The notes: generated by a model not told the origin, from the sequence alone. Positions 1-10,284 are shown, counted from the stretch's first letter. The stretch is 64,000 nt of DNA from Diplonema papillatum (GCA_030068145.1 JAPJBO010001131.1:1-64000), one strand, 5' to 3'. Translations and numbers: made by a program.

Positions 1-1640
1 TCAAAGCCAAGAAACATTTTCCCCCCGTTGAGACCTGCCGGCCCTAAAACGGCACAGGACTGGTTCTCCATTGACAAACGCCTTGCTTAAGCTCGGCACC
101 CGGTTGCTTTGGCAACCTGTCGCTTTTGTGACGCCACAAACTTCGTTTCCCGAGACGTTACCATACGGCCCAACCCCCGAACACCAAGAGAGGTACAGTT
201 TGGAAGGGACTGCATGTCAAAGCAGGAAAAGGCATATGGAAACGCTCAGAACCGACAAATATCAAAAAAAAGTCGTAACCCAACACAGGACGAGAAGGAA
301 GGAGCAGCACCACCAGAACCGAGAAAGAACAAAAAAAGAAGAATACTACGCACCAAACCCACCACCCCCACCAACCCTCCCCAACCCGGGCTTCCTTTTT
401 ACCCCTGCAAACCCGTGAATAGGTGCTACGGGAGTATCTGGCAACCGCTGCTTAACAGTGCTCACGTGGGCGGTGTCTTCGGACAGCACCTCGTGATGTT
501 CGCATCACAAAACAAAGAAGACAGTGAAATGGTCGTTACCTGGTCGGGTTTCGCTCGCGACCGTTTCCTGAACAATCCTTCACTAAATCCGCGGTTAAAT
601 AACCTGGCCTCAGTGGTGCAAGCACCACGCGCTCTTCAAACCCAAGAAACATTTTCCCCCCAACACACTTTGAACCGCGACGAAGTTGGACGAGAGGCGC
701 AAAAAAATGCGATGTCGTTTCGCGGTTAAAAGACGGACCTAAACTCACTTTCGATGGTTTCAATGAACTCAAGCAGCTCAAATTAGTCACTTTCCCTGTG
801 GGGAACTTTTTGTCAAAGGGTCCCCCTATGCAATTCGTGCCAGTTGCCAGAAAAGCGACAAAGGGGATCATCAAAAGCGACGTCCGCAACACTCACACCG
901 GCCTGTGAACACTCTCTCGCTAAGGGGGGCCACGTTACGAGTCCGCAACACACACACACACTCCGAGGCACCACCCCCAGTTGAGTACGGCCCCTACTCG
1001 CAACCTGCGGGAGCATCAGCGGTTACTTGAAACTATGAAACTATAGGAGGCGTGGACGCCTCTCGCACAGGAAGGCACCACGTAAAAAACAGGCCTACAC
1101 CACACAACCCTCACCGACAGGGCTACACGACGCGAAAGCACGAAAGGCCGTTGCTGGCGCCCCACGTGCGGACGTGCCACCCGCGGCCGCCTCCGACAGC
1201 TCCGAGGACGCGGAAGTACAAACGCGTGGCGCGCCGCCCGCAGTACACCAACAAGCCCCTCCCGCAATCACGGCCCGTCAAGCACGCCGCACCTGGCCCG
1301 GATGCATCAGCTTCCCTACCTCCTTCTGCCCTGCCTGAGATGAATGAAACGTCGAATAGCCAGCACACGTGAGCTCAGTCGTGGCGGACAAGTCAAGACC
1401 GTGTACAGGGTACCAACGGCAAGGCGGTGAAGTGGGGTCGTCTCGAAAGCGTGCAAGAATGTTCTTCACAGAATCTTTTACCTCAGGCTCGCTTGCACAG
1501 GCTGCGGTGCTGACCTGAATCTCTGCACTCGTGTGCTAACAGAAATGACGTAATGGCAAACCACGCTAAACCAAGACGAAGATACGAATCCTACTCCACG
1601 CCGTGATCTGCCGCCCGAACAACGCAGTTTTGCGGGCTTT
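1..1640. other. Retroelement debris, no confident gene
   Basis: No gene is recognised. Positions 1-25 are repeated with small changes near 636-660, so the left part looks internally duplicated. Open frames at 71-418 and 109-729 encode lysine/proline-rich, low-complexity protein; the second begins with a CRFC...C cysteine pattern that could be a degraded retroelement zinc motif. The segment near 440-475 resembles the 'cagccgctgcttaac' tail seen at 7.4 and 55.36 kb. A short CA run lies near 950-960. Inference: remains of retroelement 3' ends. Confidence 0.35.
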
Positions 1641-1644
1641 GCTG

Positions 1645-1776
1645 CCTCTGCAGTCTTGCCATTGGGCAGTTTGCGTACCTGCGGCGATCCTCAAATGTGG
1701 TCGTTTCTCAGGCTTTCTCCTCTCCGGAATCGAACCCTGATTATCCGTTACTCGTTACAGGCGCGGTGGTCCACTC
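1645..1776 (-). pseudogene. Antisense fragment of 18S ribosomal RNA gene
   Basis: Read on the minus strand, this segment matches a conserved part of the eukaryotic small-subunit rRNA 5' domain. The clearest block is around 1708-1745, where the plus strand carries 'ctccggaatcgaaccctg' preceded by 'tttctcaggct', the complement of the universal 18S segment around 'ggttcgattccggag'. Flanking bases (1661-1700) still follow the 18S order but with many substitutions and small indels. It is a short, diverged, isolated piece with no other rRNA around it, so it is a pseudogene fragment rather than a working gene. Confidence 0.68.
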
Positions 1777-2578
1777 CGGTCAAGATCTGCAATTCCAGGA
1801 ACCTCTCAACGAATACCACTGGTGGAAACTACTTGACCGCCGTGGGAAATTGACTACCGCCGTTTCAACTTCTTGATCGCTGCGGGAAGTTTCCTTCCGC
1901 AGGTTCAGGTTCCACTGGTGGAAACTTTTTGACCCCTGCTGCAACTGAGCACCTTCGTGGACGACACGTGGGGAAGACCTCCTTGCTGTCGCCCTCGCCT
2001 ACGTGCAGCGTGGACTGGTAGGGGCGCTGCATGCGTTGCTGCGTCTTGCCTACGAGGATCCCGAGCGCTACCGTCTTCTTCACGTTGAGGCGCATGCCCG
2101 TACACCGTCGCGGAACCGGCTCACAACGTCGACTGCCTTCTGCACAGCGGGGTCGTTGGGTGCTAGCGGACTTACCTCGACGCCAGTTGTGTCCCCAAGC
2201 AGCTTGCGCCACATTCTGGATATCCGTAGAACACCGGTTCAGGCTTGGGCTCTGCCCTGTTCACTCGCCGTTACTAGGAGCATCGCTGTTGCTTTCTTTT
2301 CCTGCGCTGAGTGATATGCTTAAGTTTAGCGCGTAGATCTTCGTGTGGCGTCGTCGGCATACGCTGCCCTAAAGAAATCAGCGGCTGATCGACCACCCGG
2401 CCAAAGTTACACTCCAGTCCGTAATTAATCCAGTAATTTCTTGTGGAATTGTATTTTGCGAAGAGTTATTTCTCGGATTTCACGGATTTGGCGGTCTTCA
2501 CGAAACGCCATGACGGCAGCCCCATCCTGAAGTGCAAAATATGCCGACGCGTCACTGCTGCTGTGTGCGCTCGGATTG
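1777..2578. other. Unassigned region with one GC-rich repeat relic
   Basis: No gene is recognised. Positions 1855-1935 contain units ('ttccgcaggtt', 'ccactggtggaaactttttgacc') of the array found at 20.1-21.5 kb, so this is a small outlying copy. Open frames at 2003-2336 overlap on both strands and show no known motif. Confidence 0.4.
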
Positions 2579-2700
2579 GCGCCGCTCAAGCGGCCACCTT
2601 AAGTCACTCGTTTGTTTGTAAAGATTGCACCGTTCTTCTCCCTGACTTGTTCCCGGATTAGGATGACCCATACTACTACTACTACTACTACTACTACGGA
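2579..2700 (+). repeat. Dispersed repeat family D, copy 1
   Basis: The segment from 2579 ('ggcgccgctcaagcggcc') to about 2654 is repeated nearly identically at 5378-5456. It is followed by 'ggattaggatgacccatac' and a (CTA)n run. A related end with the same CTA run occurs at 5622-5660 and another near 43391-43440. The recurring order (body, 'ccggattaggatga' segment, CTA microsatellite) suggests a retroposon with a simple-repeat tail. No coding capacity is visible. Confidence 0.6.
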
Positions 2701-3310
2701 TTTGGCGGTCTTCACGAAACGGACTGGAGTGTAATAGATCCGAGCCACGCGCCCCCCGCCTCGGTCCTGTGGTATGCTTCCGCAGGGTTCAAGCCTTCTG
2801 GTTGAGGGTTTGGGGGTTAGGGACCGAGATTCAAACCGATTTACATGCCGCCAAAAAAGCTGATGTGGCAGGGATTCCGGCGCAAACCGAACCGCCGAAA
2901 ACCCGTGCAGCTTCGCTCGTCCAGGCAGGCGTCGGCACGCGCGCCTGGTAAAATACACAAACCCACCACAAACCCCTTCCTTCTCGTTCTGACCTATCTT
3001 CAGTGTGCAACAGAGCTTCCGTCCGCGGGGTGCTTTCCAGCACTCGCGGACGAGACGACCGCCGAGTTTCTTAACCAGGCCGTTTTACCTGAAGCGGGCT
3101 ACTTCCTCCACGGCAAATCTCCCATGGGCACGGGGCAACGCGCTCCTCCAGAGGCGTTCTGGAGGAGCGCGAAGCTTCCATCCGACCACCATATGAGACG
3201 GTGCAAAACCCCCTATATAACCAGCTGCAGTCGGAAAGGACGCTGCAGCTGAACGTGAAGGGTTGCCGGCAATCGCAGTTCCAGACCTTGGGCGAAATCG
3301 AAGATCGCCT
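2701..3310. other. Unassigned region
   Basis: Only overlapping small frames on both strands are present and none has a recognisable motif. The last 100 bases lead into the 54-bp minisatellite. Confidence 0.35.
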
Positions 3311-3676
3311 TGGAAGTATGCTAATACTGCAGGGAATAGTCGACTGGACCTCTTGACTCACACAGGAAGTATGCTAACACAGTTGACTGGACCTCTTGAC
3401 TCACACAGGAAGTATGCTAATACTGCAGGGAATAGTTGACTGGACCTCTTGACAGGAAGTATGCTAGTACTGCAGGGAATAGTTGACTGGACCTCTTGAC
3501 TCACACAGGAAGTATGCTAACACAGTTGACTGGACCTCTTGACTCACACAGGAAGTATGCTAATACTGCAGGGAATAGTTGACTGGACCTCTTGACTCAC
3601 ACAGGAAGTATGCTAATACTGCAGGGAATAGTTGACTGGACCTCTTGACTCACACAGGAAGTATGCTAATACTGCA
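3311..3676. repeat. Minisatellite with ~54-bp unit
   Basis: About seven head-to-tail copies of a unit containing 'ggaagtatgctaatactgca' and 'tgactggacctcttgactc'. Several copies lack the 'tactgcagggaatag' part, giving 43-bp variants. A single diverged unit sits at 38968-39012, so the sequence is also dispersed. Confidence 0.85.
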
Positions 3677-3739
3677 CATACTTGTAGTAATGAAAGCGCG
3701 CATCAAAAACAAGCATCTAACAGCCCAAGACCAAGGCCA

Positions 3740-4448
3740 CCCATGACTTCGAAAAGTCAGAATCTCAAGTGAACTCGTCGTAGTCAAGCAATAAACAGCC
3801 ACGAGATAACAGTCTAAAAGCCAGAATCTCAAGAAAACCTCAGTCAGGGGGATCAGAAACGCAGGAAGCAAATAAACAGTCACGAAAAGCAGTCTAAAAA
3901 GCCAGAATCTTAAGAGAACCTCAGTCAGGGGGGATCAGAAACGCAAGGAACCAAATAAACAGTCACGAGAAGCAGTCGAAAAAGCCAGAATCTTAAGAGA
4001 ACCTCAGTCAGGGGGGAACAGAAACGCAAGGAACCAAATAAACAGTCACGAGAAGCAGTCTAAAAAAGCCAGAATCTCAAGAGAACCTCAGTCAGGGGGG
4101 ATCAGAAACGCAAGGAACCAAATAAACAGTCACGAGAAGCAGTCGAAAAAGCCAGAATCTCAAGAGAACCTCAGTCAGGGGGATCAGAAACGCAGGAAGC
4201 AAATAAACAGTCACGAAAAGCAGTCTAAAAAGCCAGAATCTTAAGAGAACCTCAGTCAGGGGGGATCAGAAACGCAAGGAACCAAATAAACAGTCACGAG
4301 AAGCAGTCTAAAAAAGCCAGAATCTCAAGAGAACCTCAGTCAGGGGAATCAGAAACGCAGGAAGCAAATAAACAGTCACGAAAAGCAGTCTAAAAAGCCA
4401 GAATCTCAAGAGAACCTCAGTCAGGGGGGATCAGAAACGCAAGGAAGC
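3740..4448. repeat. Minisatellite with ~79-83-bp unit abutting the ALYREF-like gene
   Basis: About eight copies of a unit that starts 'agccagaatctcaagagaac', continues through 'cctcagtcaggggg' and 'atcagaaacgcaagg', and ends 'cacgagaagcagtct'. Units begin near 3822, 3901, 3984, 4068, 4151, 4229, 4314 and 4396; a degenerate unit starts near 3750. The final unit ends only a few bases before the ATG at 4454. The 5' untranslated region and core promoter of that gene must therefore lie in repeat DNA or upstream of it. Confidence 0.85.
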
Positions 4449-4453
4449 TAACA

Positions 4454-5155
4454 ATGGCGATGATAGACAAGAGTCTCGACGACCTGATCGCGGAAGCAGG
4501 GATCAACCGGAAGTCCGGGCGGCGCGCCGGCGGCGGGTCGAAAGGGGGAGGAAAGGGAGGCAAGGCGGGGTTCGACAGAGGCGAGCGGCACCGCTCCGAA
4601 GCCAGCGACCCGTATCCCGTGAACCGCAAGGGGGGCCGGGGCTCCGGCAAGGGCTTCGCGGCGGCGCGGGGGGGTCCGGCCGAGTCGCACCCGCGCCCCG
4701 GCAACCGGCAGCGGCCGGGGCTCGAGCCGAGCGTCGACGACGTGTGGGTGCACGACAAGTACGAGTCGTCGTCCGGCACCCGGCAGTTCCACAAAGTGTC
4801 GGCGCGAGACGCGCCCGCTCCTATGTCGTTCCGGGTCCACGTGAGCAACCTGCCGTGGGACTGGGAGGAGCCGGACGTGAAAGGCGTCGCGGAGACCGTC
4901 GCGCCGGTCGAAAAAGTGACCCTTTACTACGACGCCGCCGGCCGCCCGACAGGCGCCGGGATGATCACGTACCGGTCCGAGGAGGCCGCGCGACAGGCCA
5001 TCAAAGACCTCGACACGGCGACCCTCGGCGCGAACGAGATCAGCGTCGCTCCGGCGAAGATGAAGTCTGCCCCCCCCCCCCCCCCTCCGCGCGTTTTTCT
5101 TTTTAGCCACATGCAATGTGTGAGGAAACTGAACCGCCCAAGTAGGACCTTCTGA
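4454..5155 (+). CDS. ALYREF/Yra1-like mRNA export adaptor, 3' end altered
   Basis: The 233-residue product has the layout of REF/ALY adaptors, which bind spliced mRNA in the nucleus and recruit the UAP56 helicase and export receptor. Residues 2-12 (AMIDKSLDDLI) match the N-terminal UAP56-binding motif. Residues ~16-95 are Gly/Arg/Lys-rich, as expected of the RNA-binding linker. Residues ~125-204 form one RRM: RVHVSNLPW corresponds to RNP2, TGAGMITY to RNP1, and ISVAPA to the last strand. The start is the first ATG after the minisatellite. Oddity: after the RRM the frame enters a poly-C tract (about 5065-5085, read as prolines) and then dispersed repeat C from 5104, so residues ~217-233 are repeat-derived and the usual C-terminal UAP56 motif is absent. 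Either the gene is truncated or the real 3' end is reached by splicing that is not visible here. Confidence 0.8.
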   Translation: MAMIDKSLDDLIAEAGINRKSGRRAGGGSKGGGKGGKAGFDRGERHRSEASDPYPVNRKGGRGSGKGFAAARGGPAESHPRPGNRQRPGLEPSVDDVWVHDKYESSSGTRQFHKVSARDAPAPMSFRVHVSNLPWDWEEPDVKGVAETVAPVEKVTLYYDAAGRPTGAGMITYRSEEAARQAIKDLDTATLGANEISVAPAKMKSAPPPPPPRVFLFSHMQCVRKLNRPSRTF

Positions 5156-5232
5156 TCATGATCATTTGCCAAATTTGCCACCTGAAACCACGTCCAGGAT
5201 TTGGGCTCAGGGTAGTGCGGTCAACGAAAACC
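5104..5232 (+). repeat. Dispersed repeat family C, copy 1
   Basis: About 128 bp running from 'tagccacatgcaatgtgtga' to 'gtgcggtcaacgaaaa'. Near-identical copies lie at 13472-13598 and 20833-20960, and a partial copy at 5655-5705. This copy supplies the last codons and stop of the ALYREF-like frame. Confidence 0.85.
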
Positions 5233-5889
5233 ACTTCATGTAGGCAGCAGCAAGATTAGTAGCTTTCTGGCTTCACCTTTTTACTCCAACCATACGGCGC
5301 GCGGCAAGCAGAGCAGGAGCGGTGGACGAGAGTGACAGACACAAGCATAGGAGTGAGGATTTTATTACTTAGCCACATTGGCGCCGCTCAAGCGGCCACC
5401 TTAAGTCACTCGTTTGTTTGTAAAGATTGCTCCGTTCTTCTCCCTGACTTGTTACCGTGTGCTGTGGGACGTTTGAATCATTATACGGGCCGTCGACTGT
5501 CCAAATCCAGAAACCCACACCTGATTCGGATCCGGATGTCAGATCCGGACTCATTTGGTATGTGGGTTTCTGTGTACAGCCCAGGGAACGCGTGCGGGTT
5601 TCTCAAAACAAGGTTCCAAGGGCCCCGGATTAGGATGACACATACTACTACTACCACCTGCAACCACGTCCAGGATTTTGGGCTCAGGGTAGTGCGGTCA
5701 ACGAAAACTCTAGTTTCCCTTTCTACTTTCTCCTACTCTCGCGGTGTTACGCTGGCAGCGTGTTTGGGAGATGATTAGCCCAACGAACATATTCACTCAC
5801 TACCATTCACTGCATTCACTCAGGCTAATAATCCTCCGCCAGGCACGTACAAACAAAAACACGCCCATTCTTTTTTGCTATTAACACGT
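5233..5889. repeat. Repeat mosaic (D copy 2, C partial copy, dispersed segment)
   Basis: Family D recurs at 5378-5456, a 'ccggattaggatgaca' plus CTA segment at 5622-5655, and a partial family C at 5655-5705. Positions 5748-5850 ('gctggcagcgtgtttggg' ... 'caggctaat') recur at 39160-39240. No gene is recognised; the 148-codon frame at 5332-5778 runs through repeats. Confidence 0.65.
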
Positions 5890-6965
5890 TCGAAGAAGAC
5901 CTGCTTCTGTCAGTATCAACCATGCAGGCAGGGCAGTGTCCTGCCTAAACATGGAACTAAGATTTTCTCCCCTTTCCCGACTTGTGTTTTTCAGAATCAG
6001 ACTTAGGCGGCTTTTAGATTTTCGTCCGAATGTCACTCAACACGAAACAAGTCGTATGTTAACGAAGATACATCAGTCATTCTCCTGGCGACCGTTCAAA
6101 TATGGAAGAAACCATCTGGAGGTCAACCCCTCGCCATTTTCTTTGGTCCGAGGGCGTTTTTGAACTGTTTTGGATCAGATCTTTTCATTCCGACCCTCGG
6201 TGGGCTCCGAAGCTCGATATTGACGGGCTTAAACCCAAAATTAGGTTTTGCGAAAAACGCATTCTCGTGTTTTGCCATCGAGGGGGTCGCCAGTTTTTCT
6301 GTAGCACCCCGGGAACAGAGTTCCCAGGCATGCTCCGGATTAAAACCATCTTTGATTGACCAAATTAGAGGCGGGGATGGTGGGTGTATAGGCTGCAACA
6401 GCTTTTCCCCTGTGTCACCGTACTATACCACAAGGGGCACCACGAGGGCCTAGCACCCTGTGGGCTCAGTACCCGCCATCCCAGTTCTGAAGTGCGTTCA
6501 TAGGGTGATGGTAATTGCCTGGTGAAGTGGGGTGCAACAGGAGGGCCATGGGGGTCAACCTTTTGTGTGATCCGACGTGGTATTTTGACGATTTCGTGAC
6601 CGATCTTTCCATTCCGTGTCTTCTCGGGAGCAACAGGCACGTATCACACGCGCCCCCGGTATAATCTAAGTATAATTATATCGGGCCGAACTTGTCCAAG
6701 GGGGGTTTTCATTTTTTTCTAAACCCCCGGAACAGAGAGATCAGGGACACCTGCGCTCATAGCATCAAAGATTGGTCGATTTAGCGACACCTTTGGTGAC
6801 TGTATGCGCTGCAATAGGATGGTCATTTTTGAACGGTCGCCAGGAGAATGACTGACATAAAAGTCAAGCGAACAACTACGCAAGAAGAAGACTTGATGCT
6901 AGCATCAAACATGCATGAGAGGCAGAAGGTTACTGCCTAAACACCAAACTAAGATCCCCCCCCCC
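5890..6965. mobile_element. Possible non-autonomous element bounded by ~80-bp related ends
   Basis: Positions ~5890-5972 and ~6884-6960 are diverged direct repeats (shared blocks 'gaagaagac', 'catgca', 'ctgcctaaaca', 'aactaagat'). Just inside, 6068-6095 ('atcagtcattctcctggcga...') reappears inverted at about 6833-6860 ('gaacggtcgccaggagaat'). The interior contains small frames only, with no recognised protein, and a poly-C tract follows at 6957-6975. Mixed direct and inverted ends could indicate a transposon relic or nested insertions. Confidence 0.4.
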
Positions 6966-7472
6966 CCCCCCCCCCACACGACAGCCACCAAAGAGAGTAA
7001 AAGAGTGAAAGAGGACGTACAGGAGTGAGTAGAAAAGAGAACGAGTGTAAAAGAAAGAAGGTAGCACGGGCTACCAGACCAGCGGAGACCACCGCAAAAA
7101 AGAAACCCCCTTGTTTCCTCACCTTATCCCACAAACCAGCACCAATAACAACGCCCCCCCTCCCACGACAGAGACGCGGGAGGCGAGAATACGAAGAGAA
7201 CTGCTGGATTCGGTCGCGCGGTCTCGCGGTATCGCAAGCCGGACTTGCCGGTTCGCGGCCGAGAGGAGCCTGAGAGGAAGGCATCCAGGGAGCCCGGCCG
7301 ACCCCGCGCCCACGAGCCGGAACAAAAGTATGGGTTCAACAACAAAATGTCAATTTCCCACTTACTTCCAACCTTCTCCTTTACCTTGCATCAAATAGGT
7401 GTCACGGCAAGTTTTGGCAGCCGCTGCTTAACAACTTCCTGGCACTTGCACTTTACCGCACTCGAAGCTTAA
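6966..7472. other. Low-complexity coding remnant, probable retroelement tail
   Basis: Frames at 7025-7273 and 7111-7398 encode Lys/Arg-rich protein without known domains. The segment 7395-7440 ('ggcagccgctgcttaac') matches tails at about 440 and 44990, so this is probably the 3' end of an old retroelement copy. Confidence 0.35.
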
Positions 7473-8220
7473 CATGTGTGCTAATCCATGTGGTTCATGT
7501 ACTTACAAAAGAACTCAATGCTAAACAAGACGAAGGCGACCACCCCCGACTCAGGGGTGCATCGAAGGAAGAAGAAGGTTCCGAGGGCAAGCAGCTCTCA
7601 GAAACGACCGGGGACCACGGGCACGCCAATGCCCTCGAAAGTGAAAAACGGGCACACGAGCCCGCCCTCGTATTCGCCGACTCAGTCTCTGGAATCACAA
7701 GAAAGCCAAACTCCGCTAGCTCCACAAATGCTCGACCTTGACGACGCAATGGCAGGTGACGACGTCATCCGATAACCTGACTTTCAAGGCAGTGCATGCT
7801 AATCCATGTGGTTCGTGTACTTAAAAGAACTCAATGCTAAACAAAATTTGACGTGGGAGAGCCCGATCGCCGGCCGCAAGCGGAAGAAGGCGAAGGCGAC
7901 CACACCCGAGTCAGGGGTGCAACGAAGGAAGAGGATGGCCCTTAAAGCAAACAGCTACCAGAAACGTTCGACGTCCCCAAGCACTCCAGTGCCCTCGAGA
8001 GTGAAAAACGTGCAAGATTGTCCGCACCTGTGCCCCTCCACGCAATCTCCAGAACCGCAAGAAAGCCCAGCGCCCCTGGCGCCACAAGTACTCGACCTTG
8101 ACGACGCAATGACAGGTGACGACGTCATAAAGTAACCTTAAGCGGCGACACAGTGCATGCTAATCCATGTGGTTCATGTACTTAAAAGAACTCAATGCTA
8201 AACAAAATTTGACGTGGGCG
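7473..8220 (+). mobile_element. Two 5'-truncated LINE 3' ends in tandem (family L)
   Basis: Two head-to-tail copies of the 3' end of the element at 45.06-46.5 kb. Copy 1 (about 7519-7790) ends in the frame ...LDLDDAMAGDDVIR-stop and copy 2 (about 7851-8140) ends ...LDLDDAMTGDDVIK-stop. Each is followed by the shared 3' tail 'gcatgctaatccatgtggtt' ... 'catgtacttaaaagaactca', and the same tail also precedes copy 1 (7476-7518). The C-terminal frame is Lys/Arg-rich and then Ser/Pro-rich. No reverse transcriptase remains. 5' truncation with a constant 3' tail is typical of non-LTR retrotransposition. Confidence 0.65.
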
Positions 8221-8332
8221 GCTTTAGATCTACATCTGAATGGCACCTCAACCACAAAACGTTGTCGACAACAAACAAGTAAAATAATAAAGCAAAACTA
8301 CGCATTTCTTTTCGTTCCTTCCAAGCACGTCA

Positions 8333-8632
8333 GGTACCAGGGAAAGCCTGCTACACGGGAGCCAAGCTTCACGTGTTCGGCGGTACTGCAGAGCCACGGG
8401 CCTACGGGTCAAGTGGCTACCGATTTCCTAAACCAAACTAAAACATCAAGGCGTGACGCACCTTGGGGCTTAGCGCTTGCGCTGAACACAAGCTCGTCGA
8501 GACGGTCAGCCACAGGGCAGAGTGGACGGGGTTGTGGCACTGTGCTGCCTTCGTCGAAACTAAGCTTTTGCAAGCTGTGGTTGACCGTCACGTTCCTGGA
8601 CCCGGAGCGGCCTTTATCTTTTTCTTCTTCTG
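8333..8632 (+). mobile_element. Retroposon family A, copy A1
   Basis: About 300 bp from 'ggtaccagggaaagcctgct' to 'gagcggcctttatcttttt', ending in a pyrimidine-rich tail. The same body recurs at 9979-10284 (minus), 19731-20006, 27236-27543, 63154-63449 and from 63841, with truncated copies at 39284-39400 and 52902-53009 (minus). Long frames across it on both strands are incidental to its GC-rich composition. Confidence 0.8.
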
Positions 8633-9123
8633 CTTGTTCTTCTCCAACCAACGAACCAACGGTGAATTTTGGCAGCAGCATCACCGGAACCGAGCTACAC
8701 CTCTCACTGTTTTCAACTCCTTCAACCCTCCTCCGCACCCGAGTCTACGGTCAACCGGAGACGTTGAAATACCGGCCTTCTATGGTGCGATCCACAGAAA
8801 ACTTAACCTCCCATGAACTTCCTAAAAACTTCCCGAGTACTTACCAATTACACCCCATGTAAACTCCAAATAGTGAAATGGTGATTTCTGGCGATTTTTG
8901 GTTATCTTCTGTATAGCATGCAGGGTCAAAACCTTGTGTCTTTTTAAAACGCTCCCGCGGGGCGATCCCCCAAAAAAAATTTTTGGAAAAAAAAAGAATT
9001 GCTCAACTTCCTCAAAAATTACCGCAGTTTTTGTTCCAAAATTTTAAAATTCAAAAAACCCATTTTTTTTCCGGAAATTTTTTTTTGGCCATTTCCAAAA
9101 AGACACAAGGTTTTGACCCCGCA
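8633..9123. other. Unassigned, AT-rich
   Basis: Small frames only. The part from 8940 to 9123 is poor in G and rich in A/T homopolymer runs, and holds 'gacacaaggttttgacccc' in both orientations (about 8932-8945 inverted, and 9101-9120), a short inverted repeat. Confidence 0.35.
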
Positions 9124-9275
9124 TGATAAGCACCTGCTTTGTAGGAAATGCTTGAGGGAGACTGCCGAGCTGCGATAGATCAAAAGGAAGTACATGTGCT
9201 GTAGCCCACACGAAACACAGGTATCAGGTATATCTGGGTTTAGTGGCGGGCGTAAGCGTTCAACAAAAAATGCCG
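9124..9275 (-). mobile_element. Poly-A retroposon family B', copy
   Basis: Matches 42617-42752 and, in opposite orientation, 47793-47956. Read on the minus strand it starts near 'gttgaacgcttacgcccgcc', passes 'ctttgatc', and ends 'tacaaagcaggtgctta'. This copy lacks a long A tail. The 3' end is shared with family B, so B and B' probably used the same retrotransposition machinery. Confidence 0.65.
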
Positions 9276-9344
9276 AAAGCAACTCGACAGGTCGGGTGTG
9301 GTGAGCTGGGTGAAGTGGGTGGTCGGGACTGATGTCCCGTCCTT

Positions 9345-9530
9345 TTTTTTTTACAAAAGCACCAGCTTGAAAGGAAATGCTCGACGATGCTGCCCGACAA
9401 AGAACAGAAGGAATCCCAAGTGCTGTAACTACCGAACCACGTGTTGAATGGACGTGAGGTCGTGCGGGTCTACCCCTACACGACAAATCACACAAACACA
9501 ACAGGTCAAAGTCCTGACTTGGGTGTACTT
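9345..9530 (-). mobile_element. Poly-A retroposon family B, 5'-truncated copy
   Basis: Read on the minus strand it ends 'tttcaagctggtgcttttgt' followed by a run of A (plus-strand T tract 9344-9353). Fuller copies lie at 38445-38760, 54668-54978 and 60241-60536. Positions 9675-9750 carry the 5' part of the same family in plus orientation ('aaatactcgacgtagctgct'). Confidence 0.65.
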
Positions 9531-9960
9531 GGGAAGTACTTGGGAAGTTCACGGGAAGCACTAAATGAAATACTCGAGGGACTGCCTTGTGCTCATTTCG
9601 AACGAGACTAGAAGGGGAGAAAACAATACAACTACAAAGCGGGTCTTTTTTGGTGAACGCTGACGCGTTGAATGAAAATACTCGACGTAGCTGCTTCGAC
9701 TCCGAATGGAAGGGAGGAAATATAGAGGTAAGGGGCAAATACAATCTCACTCAGTAAGGTCGCCGGATCATACCATTCCAATCCACAAATAACGCTCGAA
9801 ACCCCGAAAACACCGCAGGATCAAAGCGTCGAAGGAAGATCTCGACGGCCAAATGGAAGCTTTCCTGCAGACCACAGCCAGCGACTAGCTTGCCGGCGGC
9901 GCCGCCGACCGCCGCCCGCCAGCCAACTGGGATTTACTACGCTAAGGTTAGCAGTGGTGA
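9531..9960. other. B-family 5' piece and unassigned sequence
   Basis: Contains the plus-strand 5' piece of family B (9675-9750), a 16-18 bp segment near 9780-9810 resembling the family G tail ('ccacaaataacgctcgaaac'), and a GCC/GGC-rich stretch at 9890-9925. No gene is recognised. Confidence 0.4.
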
Positions 9961-9978
9961 CCCACAACCCCTTCTCCA

Positions 9979-10284
9979 CCAGAGAAGAGAAGAAGAGAAA
10001 AAGAAAAGAAAAAGGCCGCACCGGGTCCAGGACGTGACGGTCAACCACAGCTTGCAAGGCTTGAGTCGGAGGCAGCACAGTGCCACAACCCCGTCCGCTC
10101 TGCCCTGTGGCTGACGTCTCGACGAGCTTATGTTCAGCGCAAGCGCCAAGCCCCAAGGTGCGCCACGCCTTGATGCTTTAGTTTGGGAAATCGGTAGCCA
10201 CTTGACCCGTAGGCCCGTGGCTCTGCAGTACCGCCGAACACGTGAAGCTTGGCTCCCGTGTAGCAGGCTTTCCTGGTACCTTCT
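9979..10284 (-). mobile_element. Retroposon family A, copy A2, with 18-bp target-site duplication
   Basis: A full-length minus-strand copy: plus strand reads from a purine-rich tail (9979-10014) to 'gcaggctttcctggtacc' at 10280. It is flanked by perfect 18-bp direct repeats, 'cccacaaccccttctcca', at 9961-9978 and 10285-10302. Their position at the element ends is the signature of target-primed reverse transcription. Confidence 0.88.

Noticed and set aside
3311-4440. Regularly spaced repeats suggesting a CRISPR array
   Set aside because: Units are contiguous or differ only by deletions, there are no unique spacers, no cas genes, and the contig is eukaryotic.
4448-5116. 222-codon minus-strand frame opposite the ALYREF-like gene
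   Set aside because: The plus strand carries the full RRM and UAP56-binding motif; the minus frame is a GC-driven shadow.
8334-8862. 231-codon frame across retroposon A1 as a gene
   Set aside because: The same body is found in at least six other places in both orientations, with frames open on both strands.
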